Shown here: piece by piece, positions 25,731 through 33,814 of the stretch
How the letters are laid out: every line of letters begins with the position of its first letter
Numbering within the stretch: the stretch's first letter is position 1
Assembly: GCF_003952465.1 (NCBI RefSeq)
Contig: NZ_CP034448.1
Span: 6,239,001-6,303,000 of the forward strand
Direction: 5' to 3'
Source of the DNA: Mesorhizobium sp. M1B.F.Ca.ET.045.04.1.1
GTDB taxonomy: Bacteria; Pseudomonadota; Alphaproteobacteria; Rhizobiales; Rhizobiaceae
Length of the DNA: 64,000 nucleotides
Made by a program: the position numbers and the translations under genes
Notes under the pieces: generated by a model
Told to the model about the DNA's origin: nothing
What the model saw: the letters and a program-made list of their open reading frames with translations, nothing else
The model's database searches: none

Positions 25731-25765
25731 TTAGAGCAGTTCAGCGTTTCGCTGAACTGCTCTAA
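25731..25765. terminator. Long perfect hairpin, bidirectional terminator or palindromic repeat
   Basis: TTAGAGCAGTTCAGCG (25731-25746) pairs fully with CGCTGAACTGCTCTAA (25750-25765) over a TTT loop. It lies 12 bp past the L,D-transpeptidase stop. The T-rich tail is weak, so it may be a repeat used as a transcript end. Confidence 0.65.
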
Positions 25766-25777
25766 CTGTCTGTCTTT

Positions 25778-25826
25778 ACGCAATTCCGAACGGAAAACCG
25801 CATCGCACTTTTCCTGAAATTGCTCT
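25778..25826. repeat. Short palindromic intergenic repeat, 'caattcc' type
   Basis: ACGCAATTCCGAACGGAAAA at the left, CTGAAATTGCTCT at the right. It abuts the left end of the MITE-like element starting at 25826. Confidence 0.65.
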
Positions 25827-26218
25827 AGCGGCAGCACTGCACAGGGATTTTGACCGGTCGGCTCTGTTTGCGTTGGCAGGCGGCATGCCTTGGAGATTGG
25901 CCGAAACGCCCATCGCGATCGTCATTCTAGGGCGGAGCAAGGAGCGAAGCTCCGTCGCGAAGACCCTAGAATCCATGCCGTTACCTTCGCCAAGGAGTGC
26001 AACGGAGCAAAATTCTGCACCTTGGCGGCGCTTCCAAGTCACGGCATGGATTCTATGGTCTGCGCCGCGTCGCTTCGCTCCTTGCTCCGCCATAGAATGA
26101 CGAGGTTGGGGCGGCTTCAGCCAATCTCCGGCGTCTGCGCTGATTTCGCGGAAATGAACGGAAAATCTTGCGCCAAGACAAACGACAGCCTTTCAAAATC
26201 CCTGTGTAGGGGGAACTA
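25826..26218. repeat. MITE-like dispersed element, copy A (~390 bp)
   Basis: Homologous along its length, in reverse orientation, to copy B at 53911-54296. Terminal inverted repeats include CACAGGGATTTTGA (25840-25853) and its complement TCAAAATCCCTGTG (26193-26206). Inside is a ~185-bp palindrome whose arms start TCATTCTAGGGCGGAGCAAG (from 25921) and end as its near-complement at ~26100. No open frame of its own is convincing. Its right terminal TAG (minus strand, 26216-26218) is the stop codon of the MocR gene. Confidence 0.8.
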
Positions 26219-27643
26219 GCGCCGCTCGGCCAATAGCCTGGCCAGCACCGCAACGCCGCGTCGCAGCGCCTCCGTGTCGAGCCCGGCGTAACCCAGAATG
26301 AAGCCAGCCGTTGCAGGTCGCGGCGCGGTCGGGTCATAGAGCGGCGACACCGGATAGAGGCCGATCCCGACATCCCGCGCGGCCGCGATGATCTCCGGCT
26401 CGCGTTCGGCGGCGATGCCGTTCACCCAGGCAACGACATGCAATCCGGTGTCGGCCCCAGCGACCGCGACCTTCGGACCCAGATGATCGGCCAGCGCCTG
26501 CAGCAGGACTTCCCTGCGCTCGGCGTTCTTCCTGCGGATGCTGCGGACATGACGCTCGTAAGCGCCGCTCGCCAAAAGGTCGGCCAGCACGTCCTGTTCC
26601 AGCGTCGGGGCATGCCGATCAGTCAGGCGCTTCGCCTCGCTGAACGCCCGGCGCAGGCTGGCGGGCACGACGAGATAGCCGAGCCGCAAGGTGGGCGAGA
26701 GCGTCTTGGACAGCGTGCCGACATAGATGACGGAGTTTGCGTCGAGAGTCTGCAGAGGCGGGATGGGGGTAATATCGTGACGGTATTCACCGTCATAGTC
26801 GTCCTCCACAACATAGGCCCCCGTGCCGGTGGCCCAAGCCAGAAGCGAACGCCGCCGCGTCGCCGACAGCACGCCGCCGAGCGGAAACTGGTGCGACGGC
26901 GTGACATAGGCCAGACGGGCCGGCGGCAGCGCATCCGTTCTTAGCCCGTCCGCGTCGACCGCAACGGGCACAGCAATGCCTCCCGCCGCAACAAAGGCAT
27001 GACGGGCGAGCAGATAGCCCGGGTTCTCGATCACGAACGGATCGCCGGGATCGAGCAGCAGCCGCGCGCAGAGGTCGAGCCCTTGCTGCGAGCCGTTGAC
27101 GATGACGATCTGGTCAGGCGTGCAGCTGATGCTGCGGGCGCGCCAGAGATAGGTTTGAAGCGCACTCCGGAGAGCAAAGGATCCCTGCGGGTCGCCATAA
27201 CGCAGCCGAGCGCCGCGCCGGAGAATGGCCTTGCTTGACGCCCGCCGCCAGGCCAGCACAGGGAAGTCCGCCCCTGACAGGTCGCCATAGCGGAAATCCG
27301 CGACTCTGGCCGGTTGCTGTTCCGCCGGCGGAGGCAGAGTGAGCAGACGCCGGGCGAACGCGGAAATGTTTCGGGCCGAAGCAGTCGTGACGGGCGACTC
27401 CACTGACGCTGTCTCCAGTCCCGGAGCCACGATCGCACGTGCCCCCTGCCCGATGATCAGATAGCCTTCGGCGTCGAGCTGGTTGTAGGCCGCCGTCACC
27501 GCGGTTCGAGACGCCCCCCATTCGACGGCGAAGGCCCGCGTCGACGGCAAACGGTCACCGGGCCGGTAGGCGCCGCTGTGGATCTGTGCCTTGATCGCCG
27601 CGATGATCCGGCGCGCCACACCATCCTGTTCCAACTGGACCAC
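26216..27643 (-). CDS. MocR/PdxR family regulator (GntR HTH + aminotransferase-like domain)
   Basis: 475 aa from GTG 27643. The N-terminal winged helix (IKAQIHSGAYRPGDRLPSTR ... AYNQLDAEGYL, residues ~15-75) is GntR type. The remainder is a fold-type I aminotransferase domain with VEDDYDGEYR and the PLP lysine motif GTLSKTLSPTLRLGYL (~320). Such proteins bind PLP as effector rather than transaminate. It is divergent from a PaiB-like gene and upstream of a LysE-type exporter; this set is a recurring arrangement and the regulator probably controls them. The stop codon falls in the terminal repeat of the MITE-like element. Confidence 0.9.
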   Translation of the reverse strand: MVQLEQDGVARRIIAAIKAQIHSGAYRPGDRLPSTRAFAVEWGASRTAVTAAYNQLDAEGYLIIGQGARAIVAPGLETASVESPVTTASARNISAFARRLLTLPPPAEQQPARVADFRYGDLSGADFPVLAWRRASSKAILRRGARLRYGDPQGSFALRSALQTYLWRARSISCTPDQIVIVNGSQQGLDLCARLLLDPGDPFVIENPGYLLARHAFVAAGGIAVPVAVDADGLRTDALPPARLAYVTPSHQFPLGGVLSATRRRSLLAWATGTGAYVVEDDYDGEYRHDITPIPPLQTLDANSVIYVGTLSKTLSPTLRLGYLVVPASLRRAFSEAKRLTDRHAPTLEQDVLADLLASGAYERHVRSIRRKNAERREVLLQALADHLGPKVAVAGADTGLHVVAWVNGIAAEREPEIIAAARDVGIGLYPVSPLYDPTAPRPATAGFILGYAGLDTEALRRGVAVLARLLAERR

Positions 27644-27719
27644 TGAAACCCTTCAAAACTGGATGTTCCAAGCAAGCCAGCTTTCGGGCATCTTTTCCTG
27701 CAACGCAAGGAGTTTCGCC

Positions 27720-28343
27720 ATGTACATCCCGCCCGCCTTCCGCGACGACGATCATGAGAGCCTGAGCGCAACGATCCGCGCGGCGCGACTGGCGACTCTG
27801 GTCACCGCCACGGCGGAAGGACCGCTGGCGACGCCATTGCCGCTTTTCCTCGACGAGACAGAGGGCGAGCATGGCGTGATCTATGGCCATGTCGCGAAGG
27901 CAAATCCGCAGTGGCGCGCTCCGCCGCTTGGCGAAGGCCTGGCGATCTTCATGGGGCCGGACGCCTATGTGACGCCGGCCTGGTACCAGACCAAGCAGGA
28001 AACCGGAAAGGTGGTGCCGACCTGGAACTATGTCGCCGTCCACGCCTATGGACCGGTCGAGTTCTTCGAGGATGCCGACAGGCTGCTCGACGTGGTCACA
28101 CGCCTGACCAATCTGCATGAAGGCGGGCTCGCCTCGTCCTGGGCCGTATCGGATGCGCCAATGGATTTCATCCAGGCGCAATTAAAGGGGATAGTCGGCC
28201 TGCGCATGCCGATCACGAGGCTCGAAGGCAAGCGCAAGATGAGCCAAAACCGCAACGCGGCCGACCGCGCCGGTGTCGCATCTGGTCTCGCGGCGAGCGA
28301 TCGGCCTTCCGACCGTGAGGTCGCCCCTCTCATCCCGTCGTGA
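27720..28343 (+). CDS. PaiB-like FMN-binding negative regulator family protein
   Basis: 207 aa from ATG 27720 with a near-perfect AAGGAG ribosome site. Family pattern: MYIPPAFRDDD, then a split-barrel flavin domain (ATLVTATAEGPLATPLPLFL, GHVAKANPQW, VTPAWYQTKQETGKVVPTWNY). PaiB proteins carry a flavin-reductase-like barrel and were named for regulation of protease and sporulation genes in Bacillus; in proteobacteria the role is unclear. It is divergent from MocR and 36 bp upstream of the LysE-type gene, so it is likely in that operon. Confidence 0.88.
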   Translation: MYIPPAFRDDDHESLSATIRAARLATLVTATAEGPLATPLPLFLDETEGEHGVIYGHVAKANPQWRAPPLGEGLAIFMGPDAYVTPAWYQTKQETGKVVPTWNYVAVHAYGPVEFFEDADRLLDVVTRLTNLHEGGLASSWAVSDAPMDFIQAQLKGIVGLRMPITRLEGKRKMSQNRNAADRAGVASGLAASDRPSDREVAPLIPS

Positions 28344-28379
28344 GCCCGCCCGCTCCAACTCTGCAGTCCTGAGCCCATC

Positions 28380-29030
28380 ATGCCGGATTTGACCCAGTTC
28401 GCCTTGTACTTCGCCGCGGCGTTGCTGCTCGCCATCACGCCTGGTCCAGGCATCTTCTACGTCGCCGCGCGCGCACTCGCCGGCGGACGCGCGGAAGGCA
28501 TCGCCTCCAGTTTCGGGACGGGCCTGGGCGGCATGGTCCATGTGCTGGCCGGCAGCCTGGGTGTCTCCGCCCTCGTGCTCGCAAGCGCGCAACTGTTCAC
28601 GGTACTGAAGTTGATCGGCGCCGCCTACCTCGTCTGGCTTGGCTTTCGTACCTTTCAGGCCGCCCGCCGCGAGGCAGAGACAATGCTGGACGGCGGCACT
28701 CCGGCGCCCGCGGTCGGCGCCCGGCGCGCGTTTCGCGAAGGGGTGCTGGTCGAGGCGTTGAACCCGAAGACAGCGGCCTTCTTCCTGGCCTTCATTCCGC
28801 AGTTCGTGAACCTCAGCGCCGGCCACGTCGCCCTGCAGTTCATGGCCCTTGGCTTCGTATCGGTAACGCTCAACACCCTCGCCGATGTCGTCGTCGCTTT
28901 TGCGGCGGGCCGCATCAGGGAAGGCGCGGCCGGGCGTGGCGGTGTGATACGCCGCCTGCGAGAGGCCTCAGGCGGCGCGATGATCGCGCTCGGCATCGGC
29001 CTCGCCATAGCCAAGCGCCCTGCCCTCTGA
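28380..29030 (+). CDS. LysE/RhtB family amino-acid exporter
   Basis: 216 aa with five to six membrane segments. Family signature at the N-terminus: LLLAITPGPGIFYVAARALAGG, and the conserved LNPKTAAFFLAFIPQFV in the middle. RhtB/LysE proteins export amino acids or their derivatives from the cytoplasm. It follows the PaiB-like gene by 36 bp and is probably under control of the divergent MocR regulator, which often responds to PLP or amino compounds. Confidence 0.9.
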   Translation: MPDLTQFALYFAAALLLAITPGPGIFYVAARALAGGRAEGIASSFGTGLGGMVHVLAGSLGVSALVLASAQLFTVLKLIGAAYLVWLGFRTFQAARREAETMLDGGTPAPAVGARRAFREGVLVEALNPKTAAFFLAFIPQFVNLSAGHVALQFMALGFVSVTLNTLADVVVAFAAGRIREGAAGRGGVIRRLREASGGAMIALGIGLAIAKRPAL

Positions 29031-29275
29031 TTTTGCCCTGCCGAGATAAAGTCGCCAGCACCGTCCGGAACTTTGCAGAATCTGCTGCGTTCTCACCGAA
29101 GCCTGTGTCGAGGCACAGGCCATAGCCGACCGCAAAAATCAGAAAGACGGTCATCGCCCCTGGCCCGGAGACGAACCTCCGACCAAACACCGGGTGCAAA
29201 GTCCGGCCGGATTCCGGAAGTTCGCTTCCATAAAGATCCGCACACGAAAACCGCCGAGTTCCGGAGCGCGTGCAT

Positions 29276-30313
29276 ATGCTGAGTAGCGAACAGGGCAGAA
29301 ACACATTTCGAGCGAGAAGTCTCCTTGTCCCAACGATCATCATTTTTCTTGCTGCGTACCTGATGCTTTCCTCAAGCGTCGGCCTCGGTGACGTCATGGC
29401 CAGCATGGCCGCGATCGACTTGCGCGTCCTGGCCATCGTTCTCGCACTGTCCCTGGTGAACTATGCGCTCAGGTTCTGGCGCTGGTCGCTGATGCTTTCA
29501 TCTTCTTCGAACGCGCTGCCGGCATCGCGGCATTTCCTGATCTACCTGACGGGATTTGCGCTGACGACGACGCCGGGAAAAGTCGGCGAAGCCCTGCGAA
29601 CCTTGTATCTCAGGCCGTTCGGCATCAGCCCCAGGCGTTGCCTGGCCGCCCTTTACAACGAGCGCCTGCTCGACCTGGTCGCGATCGGCGTGCTCGCGAT
29701 GTTCATCGTTACCTCCGGCGGTGCCGTTACCCGCTCGTTCGGCCTTCTCGGCGCGGCGCTGGTGGCGGCGCTGATCGTCGCCCAGCATCCCGCCACGATC
29801 GCGCGCCTCGAACGGCTTTCCGGGTTCTTGCCCGGACGGCTCATTCCGTCCCTGACCAATGCCGCAACGACATTCCTTCGCGACGTGCGATCCATGATGA
29901 CGTTCCGGCTTGCCATCATCGGAACGCTTCTGGGCCTCCTGGCCTGGGGCGCGGAAGGCTTCGGCACATACATCGTGGCCAAGGAACTCGGCCTCAATAT
30001 CGGACCGCTGGCCGCAATCGGAATCTATGCCGTGGCCATGCTTGCCGGTGCGTTGTCCTTCCTGCCCGGCGGGCTGGGCAGCACCGAAATCGTCATGATT
30101 TCTTTTCTTGCTTACGCCGGTGCAACGGCTCCCGAGGCCGTTGCAACGACCACCATCGTTCGACTCGCCACGCTCTGGTTCGCGGTGGCGCTCGGATTGG
30201 GCGCCTGGTCAGCTATCGAAGCCTTTCCCGGGCCGATAGCGGCAGGTTCGGGGCACACGTCAGAGAGAAAGAGCCCTTATGCAGCGTCTCCAAGCGATCC
30301 CAAAGGCCGATGA
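29276..30313 (+). CDS. UPF0104 / lysylphosphatidylglycerol-synthase-TM family membrane protein
   Basis: 345 aa from ATG 29276 (GGAG nine bases upstream; a GTG at 29270 is too close to it). Eight or so membrane helices. Family landmarks: VNYALRFWRWSLML, the glycine-rich TTTPGKVGEALRTLYL, YNERLLDLVAIGVL, and LPGGLGSTEIVMISFLA near the end. The fold is shared with the flippase domain of MprF. Its last 35 bp overlap the HAD-UbiA gene, so it is the first gene of the polyprenyl-phosphoryl-arabinose operon. A role in flipping the lipid-linked sugar is attractive but is inference. Confidence 0.85.
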   Translation: MLSSEQGRNTFRARSLLVPTIIIFLAAYLMLSSSVGLGDVMASMAAIDLRVLAIVLALSLVNYALRFWRWSLMLSSSSNALPASRHFLIYLTGFALTTTPGKVGEALRTLYLRPFGISPRRCLAALYNERLLDLVAIGVLAMFIVTSGGAVTRSFGLLGAALVAALIVAQHPATIARLERLSGFLPGRLIPSLTNAATTFLRDVRSMMTFRLAIIGTLLGLLAWGAEGFGTYIVAKELGLNIGPLAAIGIYAVAMLAGALSFLPGGLGSTEIVMISFLAYAGATAPEAVATTTIVRLATLWFAVALGLGAWSAIEAFPGPIAAGSGHTSERKSPYAASPSDPKGR

Positions 30314-31748
30314 ACCACCGCATGCCACGAAATCGTCGGTCCCCCTTGTCGTCGACCTCGACGGTACGCTGATCCACAGCAACCTTTTGGTGGAGTCCGT
30401 CATCGCGCTGGTGAAGCGGTCGTTCCTGTCGATCCTGCTTTTGCCCCTGTGGCTCATGGGCGGCAAGGCCGCCTTCAAGGCGCAAGTCACAAAAAGGGTG
30501 GCGCTTGACCTCTCGGCCCTGCCTTTCAACCGGCCGCTCGTCGAACATCTGAAACGGGAGAAAGCCCGCGGCCGGAGGCTCGTTCTCGCCACCGGCGCGC
30601 ACGAATCCCTTGCTCATGAGATCGCGCATCAGCTCGGCCTGTTCGAGGAGGTTTTTGCCAGCGACGGAAAGCGCAACTTGACGAGCCATGACAAACTCGC
30701 CGCCCTGCGCGACCGCTTTGGCACCGATGGGTTCGACTATGCCGGGAATGCGGCGGCGGACTTTCCGATCTGGCGCGCCGCGCGATTTGCGACGGTGGTG
30801 AATGCATCGCCGCGCACGGTCAACTGGGCATTTGCCCACGCTCATGTGGATGAGGTGTTTCCGCGCAGGAAGCCGACGCTTGCCGTTTATGTTCAAGCCT
30901 TGCGCCTGCATCAATGGCTGAAGAACCTGCTTCTCTTCACGCCGTTGATCGCCGCCTTGAGATTTACCGACACCGAGGCGCTTGTTGCGCTCCTGACCGG
31001 CTTCTTCGCCTTCAGCCTTTGCGCCTCGAGCGTCTATCTGCTCAACGATATCGTCGATATCGAGGACGATCGCCGCCATCCCGAGAAGCGCCGCCGGCCC
31101 TTTGCCTCCGGCCGCCTCCCGATCGCGCATGGGTTCGTGCTTATCCCGGCATTGCTGGCGGGATCGGCGGTGCTGAGCTCATTCCTGCCCTGGAAGTTCG
31201 GCGCAGTGCTGGCGGTCTACTATGCGGTCACGCTCGCCTATACGTTTTTCCTGAAGCGCCTGGAGGCGGTCGACGTCGTGACGCTCGCCCTGCTCTACAC
31301 GACAAGGATTTTCGCTGGTGGCGCGGCGGCAAGTATCCCGCTTTCCCAGTGGCTGCTGACCTTCTCCATCTTCATCTTCCTCAGCCTGGCATTCGCCAAA
31401 CGCTGCGCCGAACTGTTGCTGATGCAGGAGCACGGCAAAAAGGCGAGCTTGGGCCGGGGCTATCTGCTTGCCGACCTGCAGATGCTCAACAGCATGGGGG
31501 TGGGAGCGGGCTACGTCGCGGCCCTCGTGCTTGCCCTCTATCTCAGCACACCGCAGGTCCTCATCGCCTATGCGCGTCCCGGCCTTCTTTGGGTTTTCGT
31601 GCCCCTTCTCATTTTTTGGGTGACGCGGATCTGGCTCAAGACCTGCCGCGGCGAGATGCGCAGCGACCCGCTGGTCTTCGCAGCGCGCGACCGTGTCAGC
31701 CTGGCGTTCGCCGTCCTGGGCGGCGGCGTTATCTGGCTGGCGATGTGA
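30279..31748 (+). CDS. HAD phosphatase-UbiA prenyltransferase fusion, probable polyprenyl-phosphate phosphoribosyltransferase
   Basis: 489 aa. Residues ~20-195 are a HAD-type hydrolase with VVDLDGTLIHSN (nucleophile Asp ~26), LVLATGAHES and a C-terminal GNAAADFPIW loop. Residues ~205-489 are a UbiA prenyltransferase with about eight helices and the motif NDIVDIEDDRRHPEKRRRP (256-274). That NDxxDxxxDxxHPxK form is the hallmark of decaprenyl-phosphate 5-phosphoribosyltransferase (mycobacterial Rv3806c, Azorhizobium NoeC). The UbiA half would add ribose-5-phosphate from PRPP to polyprenyl phosphate, and the HAD half could remove the 5-phosphate. The stop overlaps the start of the DprE1-like gene (TGATG). 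The donor and phosphatase assignments are inferred from family. Confidence 0.85.
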   Translation: MQRLQAIPKADEPPHATKSSVPLVVDLDGTLIHSNLLVESVIALVKRSFLSILLLPLWLMGGKAAFKAQVTKRVALDLSALPFNRPLVEHLKREKARGRRLVLATGAHESLAHEIAHQLGLFEEVFASDGKRNLTSHDKLAALRDRFGTDGFDYAGNAAADFPIWRAARFATVVNASPRTVNWAFAHAHVDEVFPRRKPTLAVYVQALRLHQWLKNLLLFTPLIAALRFTDTEALVALLTGFFAFSLCASSVYLLNDIVDIEDDRRHPEKRRRPFASGRLPIAHGFVLIPALLAGSAVLSSFLPWKFGAVLAVYYAVTLAYTFFLKRLEAVDVVTLALLYTTRIFAGGAAASIPLSQWLLTFSIFIFLSLAFAKRCAELLLMQEHGKKASLGRGYLLADLQMLNSMGVGAGYVAALVLALYLSTPQVLIAYARPGLLWVFVPLLIFWVTRIWLKTCRGEMRSDPLVFAARDRVSLAFAVLGGGVIWLAM

Positions 31749-33079
31749 TGGGACGCGACGGTCGATACCGGTCGTGGGGGCGGCCGCCGGCGACTGGCAC
31801 GCAAGGCGCGGTCCGGCTGCATTGGCGCGACGAACAACTTCAGGAAGGCGGCGGTCCATTCCTGCCCTATGGCAACGGGCGCAGCTACGGCGACAGCTGC
31901 CTGAACAGCGGCGGCACGCTCGTCGATCTTCGCGGCCTCGACCGCTTCATCTCCTTCGAGGCCGACACGGGCGTCCTGCGCTGCGAAACCGGCGTTCTCC
32001 TGTCCGACATCCTTGGCCGTTTCGTCCCGAAGGGCTGGTTTCTCCCGGTGACGCCGGGCACCCAGCAGGTGACGGTCGGCGGAGCCATCGCCAACGACGT
32101 TCACGGCAAGAACCATCATTGGGCCGGAAGCTTCGGCCATCACGTGCGGCGCTTCGAGCTCCTGCGTTCCGACGGCAGCCGGCTCCTGTGCTCACCGCGC
32201 GAGAATGCCGACTGGTTCGGGGCGACCATCGGCGGGCTCGGACTCACCGGCGTCATTCTTTGGGCCGAGATTGCGCTCAAGCGGATCGATGGGCCAGCGA
32301 TTGAGGTGGAGAGCCTGCGCTTCTCGCGCGTCGAGGAATTCCTGGAACTCAGCAGCGCCTCGCACAACGCCTATGAATATACGGTCGCGTGGATCGATTC
32401 CCTCGCACCCGGGCCGGGCGGCGCCCGCGGGCTGTTCTTCCGCGGCAACCACGCAGCCGGGCATCATGCCGCCGCGCCTTCCCGCCGCAAGCCGGGATTG
32501 CCGTTCACGCCCCCGGTCTCGCTGCTGCCGAGGGCCGCGGTCGGCCTGTTCAACACGGCCGTCTACCGACGGCCGCGCCGCAAGCGCGCCATCGTCCATT
32601 ACGAGCCGTTCTTCTATCCGCTCGATGCCGTGCCGAACTGGAACCGGCTGTTCGGCCGCAAGGGTTTCTACCAGTATCAGTGCGTCATCCCGCAGGATCA
32701 GGCGGAGGTCGCGATCGGCGAGATCATCGCCCGGGTGGCGCGGGCCAGGGAAGGATCGTTCCTCTCCGTGCTGAAGGTCTTCGGCAACCGCAGGCCGCCG
32801 GGCTGGCTGTCCTTCTCGAGACCGGGAACGACGCTTGCCTTCGATTTTCCGGATCGCGGCCGCTCGACGCTCGCCCTGCTCGATACGCTGGACGAGATCA
32901 CCGACGAGGCGGGCGGCGCCGTCTACCCGGCCAAGGATGCCCGCATGAAGGCAAGGATCTTCGAGCGCGGGTATCCGGCGCTGCATCGCTTCGAGCGCTA
33001 TCGCGATCCCGCTTTCACGTCCGACTTCTGGCGACGCGTGACTTCCGGCGACACGCGACAGGGGGCAGCCAATGCATAG
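31748..33079 (+). CDS. DprE1-like FAD-dependent decaprenylphosphoryl-ribose oxidase
   Basis: 443 aa from ATG 31748. FAD_binding_4 (VAO/GlcD type): YGNGRSYGDSCLNSGG at ~41-56, TPGTQQVTVGGAIANDVHGK at ~100-120, then NHHWAGSFGHHV. The C-terminus has AVYPAKDARMKARIF, which corresponds to the YPAKD segment of DprE1. In mycobacteria DprE1 oxidises the 2'-OH of decaprenylphosphoryl-ribose to the keto form, and DprE2 then reduces it to arabinose. The next gene is a DprE2-like SDR overlapping by 8 bp, so both halves of the epimerase are present. Cytoplasmic or membrane-associated. Confidence 0.87.
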   Translation: MGRDGRYRSWGRPPATGTQGAVRLHWRDEQLQEGGGPFLPYGNGRSYGDSCLNSGGTLVDLRGLDRFISFEADTGVLRCETGVLLSDILGRFVPKGWFLPVTPGTQQVTVGGAIANDVHGKNHHWAGSFGHHVRRFELLRSDGSRLLCSPRENADWFGATIGGLGLTGVILWAEIALKRIDGPAIEVESLRFSRVEEFLELSSASHNAYEYTVAWIDSLAPGPGGARGLFFRGNHAAGHHAAAPSRRKPGLPFTPPVSLLPRAAVGLFNTAVYRRPRRKRAIVHYEPFFYPLDAVPNWNRLFGRKGFYQYQCVIPQDQAEVAIGEIIARVARAREGSFLSVLKVFGNRRPPGWLSFSRPGTTLAFDFPDRGRSTLALLDTLDEITDEAGGAVYPAKDARMKARIFERGYPALHRFERYRDPAFTSDFWRRVTSGDTRQGAANA

Positions 33080-33809
33080 GGTTCTGATCATCGGAGCGAC
33101 CTCGGCGATCGCCGAGGCGACGGCCCGTCTCTTTGCGGATGACGGCGACAGGTTGTTCCTCGTCGCAAGGCGCAAGGCCAGGCTCGAGGCGGCGGCCGAC
33201 GACCTCGCCGTGCGCGGCGCCGAGATCGCGGGATGCGAGGTCCTCGACATCAACGAGCTCGACCGGCACCGCGCGGTGCTGACACAGGCGGAGCAGGCTC
33301 TGGGTGGCATCGACGTGGCGCTGGTGGCGCACGGCACCTTGCCCGACCAGCAGCTTTGCCAGGCATCGGCCAGGCTGACGGTACAGGAGATCCAGACGAA
33401 CGCCGTCAGCACCGTGGCATTGCTCACTCGCCTGTCGGAGCTGATGGAACGCAAGGGATCCGGCCGGATCGCCGTCGTCACCTCGGTGGCTGCCGATCGC
33501 GGACGGCAGAGCAATTACGTTTACGGGGCGGCCAAGGCGGCGGTCGACACGTTCCTGGAGGGCTTGCGGCAGCGGCTCTACAAGGCGGGTGTCGGCGTGA
33601 CCACGATCAGGCCCGGCTTTGTCGACACCCCGATGACGGCGGCGTTCGAGAAGGGCCTGCTCTGGTCCCAGCCCGACACCGTCGCCAGGCGCATCCATCA
33701 CGCCATCCTCAGGGGCAAGGACGTCGTCTATGTGCCGTCATTCTGGCGCTGGATCATGCTGGCGATCCGCCTGATGCCTCGCCGCGTCTTCAAGGCGTTG
33801 AAGCTGTGA
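33072..33809 (+). CDS. DprE2-like SDR, probable decaprenylphosphoryl-2-keto-ribose reductase
   Basis: 245 aa. The short-chain dehydrogenase fold has VLIIGATSAIAEATARLF (nucleotide-binding, with the variant GATSAIA common to DprE2), VAHGTL in place of NNAG, and the catalytic pair Tyr ~151/Lys ~155 in YVYGAAKAA. The C-terminus (WRWIMLAIRLMPRRVFKAL) is an amphipathic membrane-association helix, as in DprE2. It overlaps the DprE1-like gene by 8 bp and ends 5 bp from the convergent arylsulfotransferase-like gene. The reaction is assigned by family and neighbour. Confidence 0.87.
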   Translation: MHRVLIIGATSAIAEATARLFADDGDRLFLVARRKARLEAAADDLAVRGAEIAGCEVLDINELDRHRAVLTQAEQALGGIDVALVAHGTLPDQQLCQASARLTVQEIQTNAVSTVALLTRLSELMERKGSGRIAVVTSVAADRGRQSNYVYGAAKAAVDTFLEGLRQRLYKAGVGVTTIRPGFVDTPMTAAFEKGLLWSQPDTVARRIHHAILRGKDVVYVPSFWRWIMLAIRLMPRRVFKALKL

Positions 33810-33814
33810 CGACC

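Noticed and set aside
25921..26103. Inner palindrome of the MITE-like element as an rho-independent terminator or small RNA
   Set aside because: The arms are far too long and lack a T-tract; the same structure is in copy B, so it belongs to the mobile repeat.
26216..27643. MocR protein as an active aminotransferase
   Set aside because: The N-terminal GntR winged helix and the divergent PaiB/LysE context show the regulatory subfamily; the PLP lysine is used for effector binding.
29031..29275. Minus-strand frame starting MTVFLIFAVGYGLCL upstream of the UPF0104 gene
   Set aside because: It begins with a plausible signal-like helix but runs antisense into the LysE-type gene and has no good ribosome site. 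The hairpin GCCTGTG-TCGAG-GCACAGGC near 29101 lies in it. Not enough for a call.
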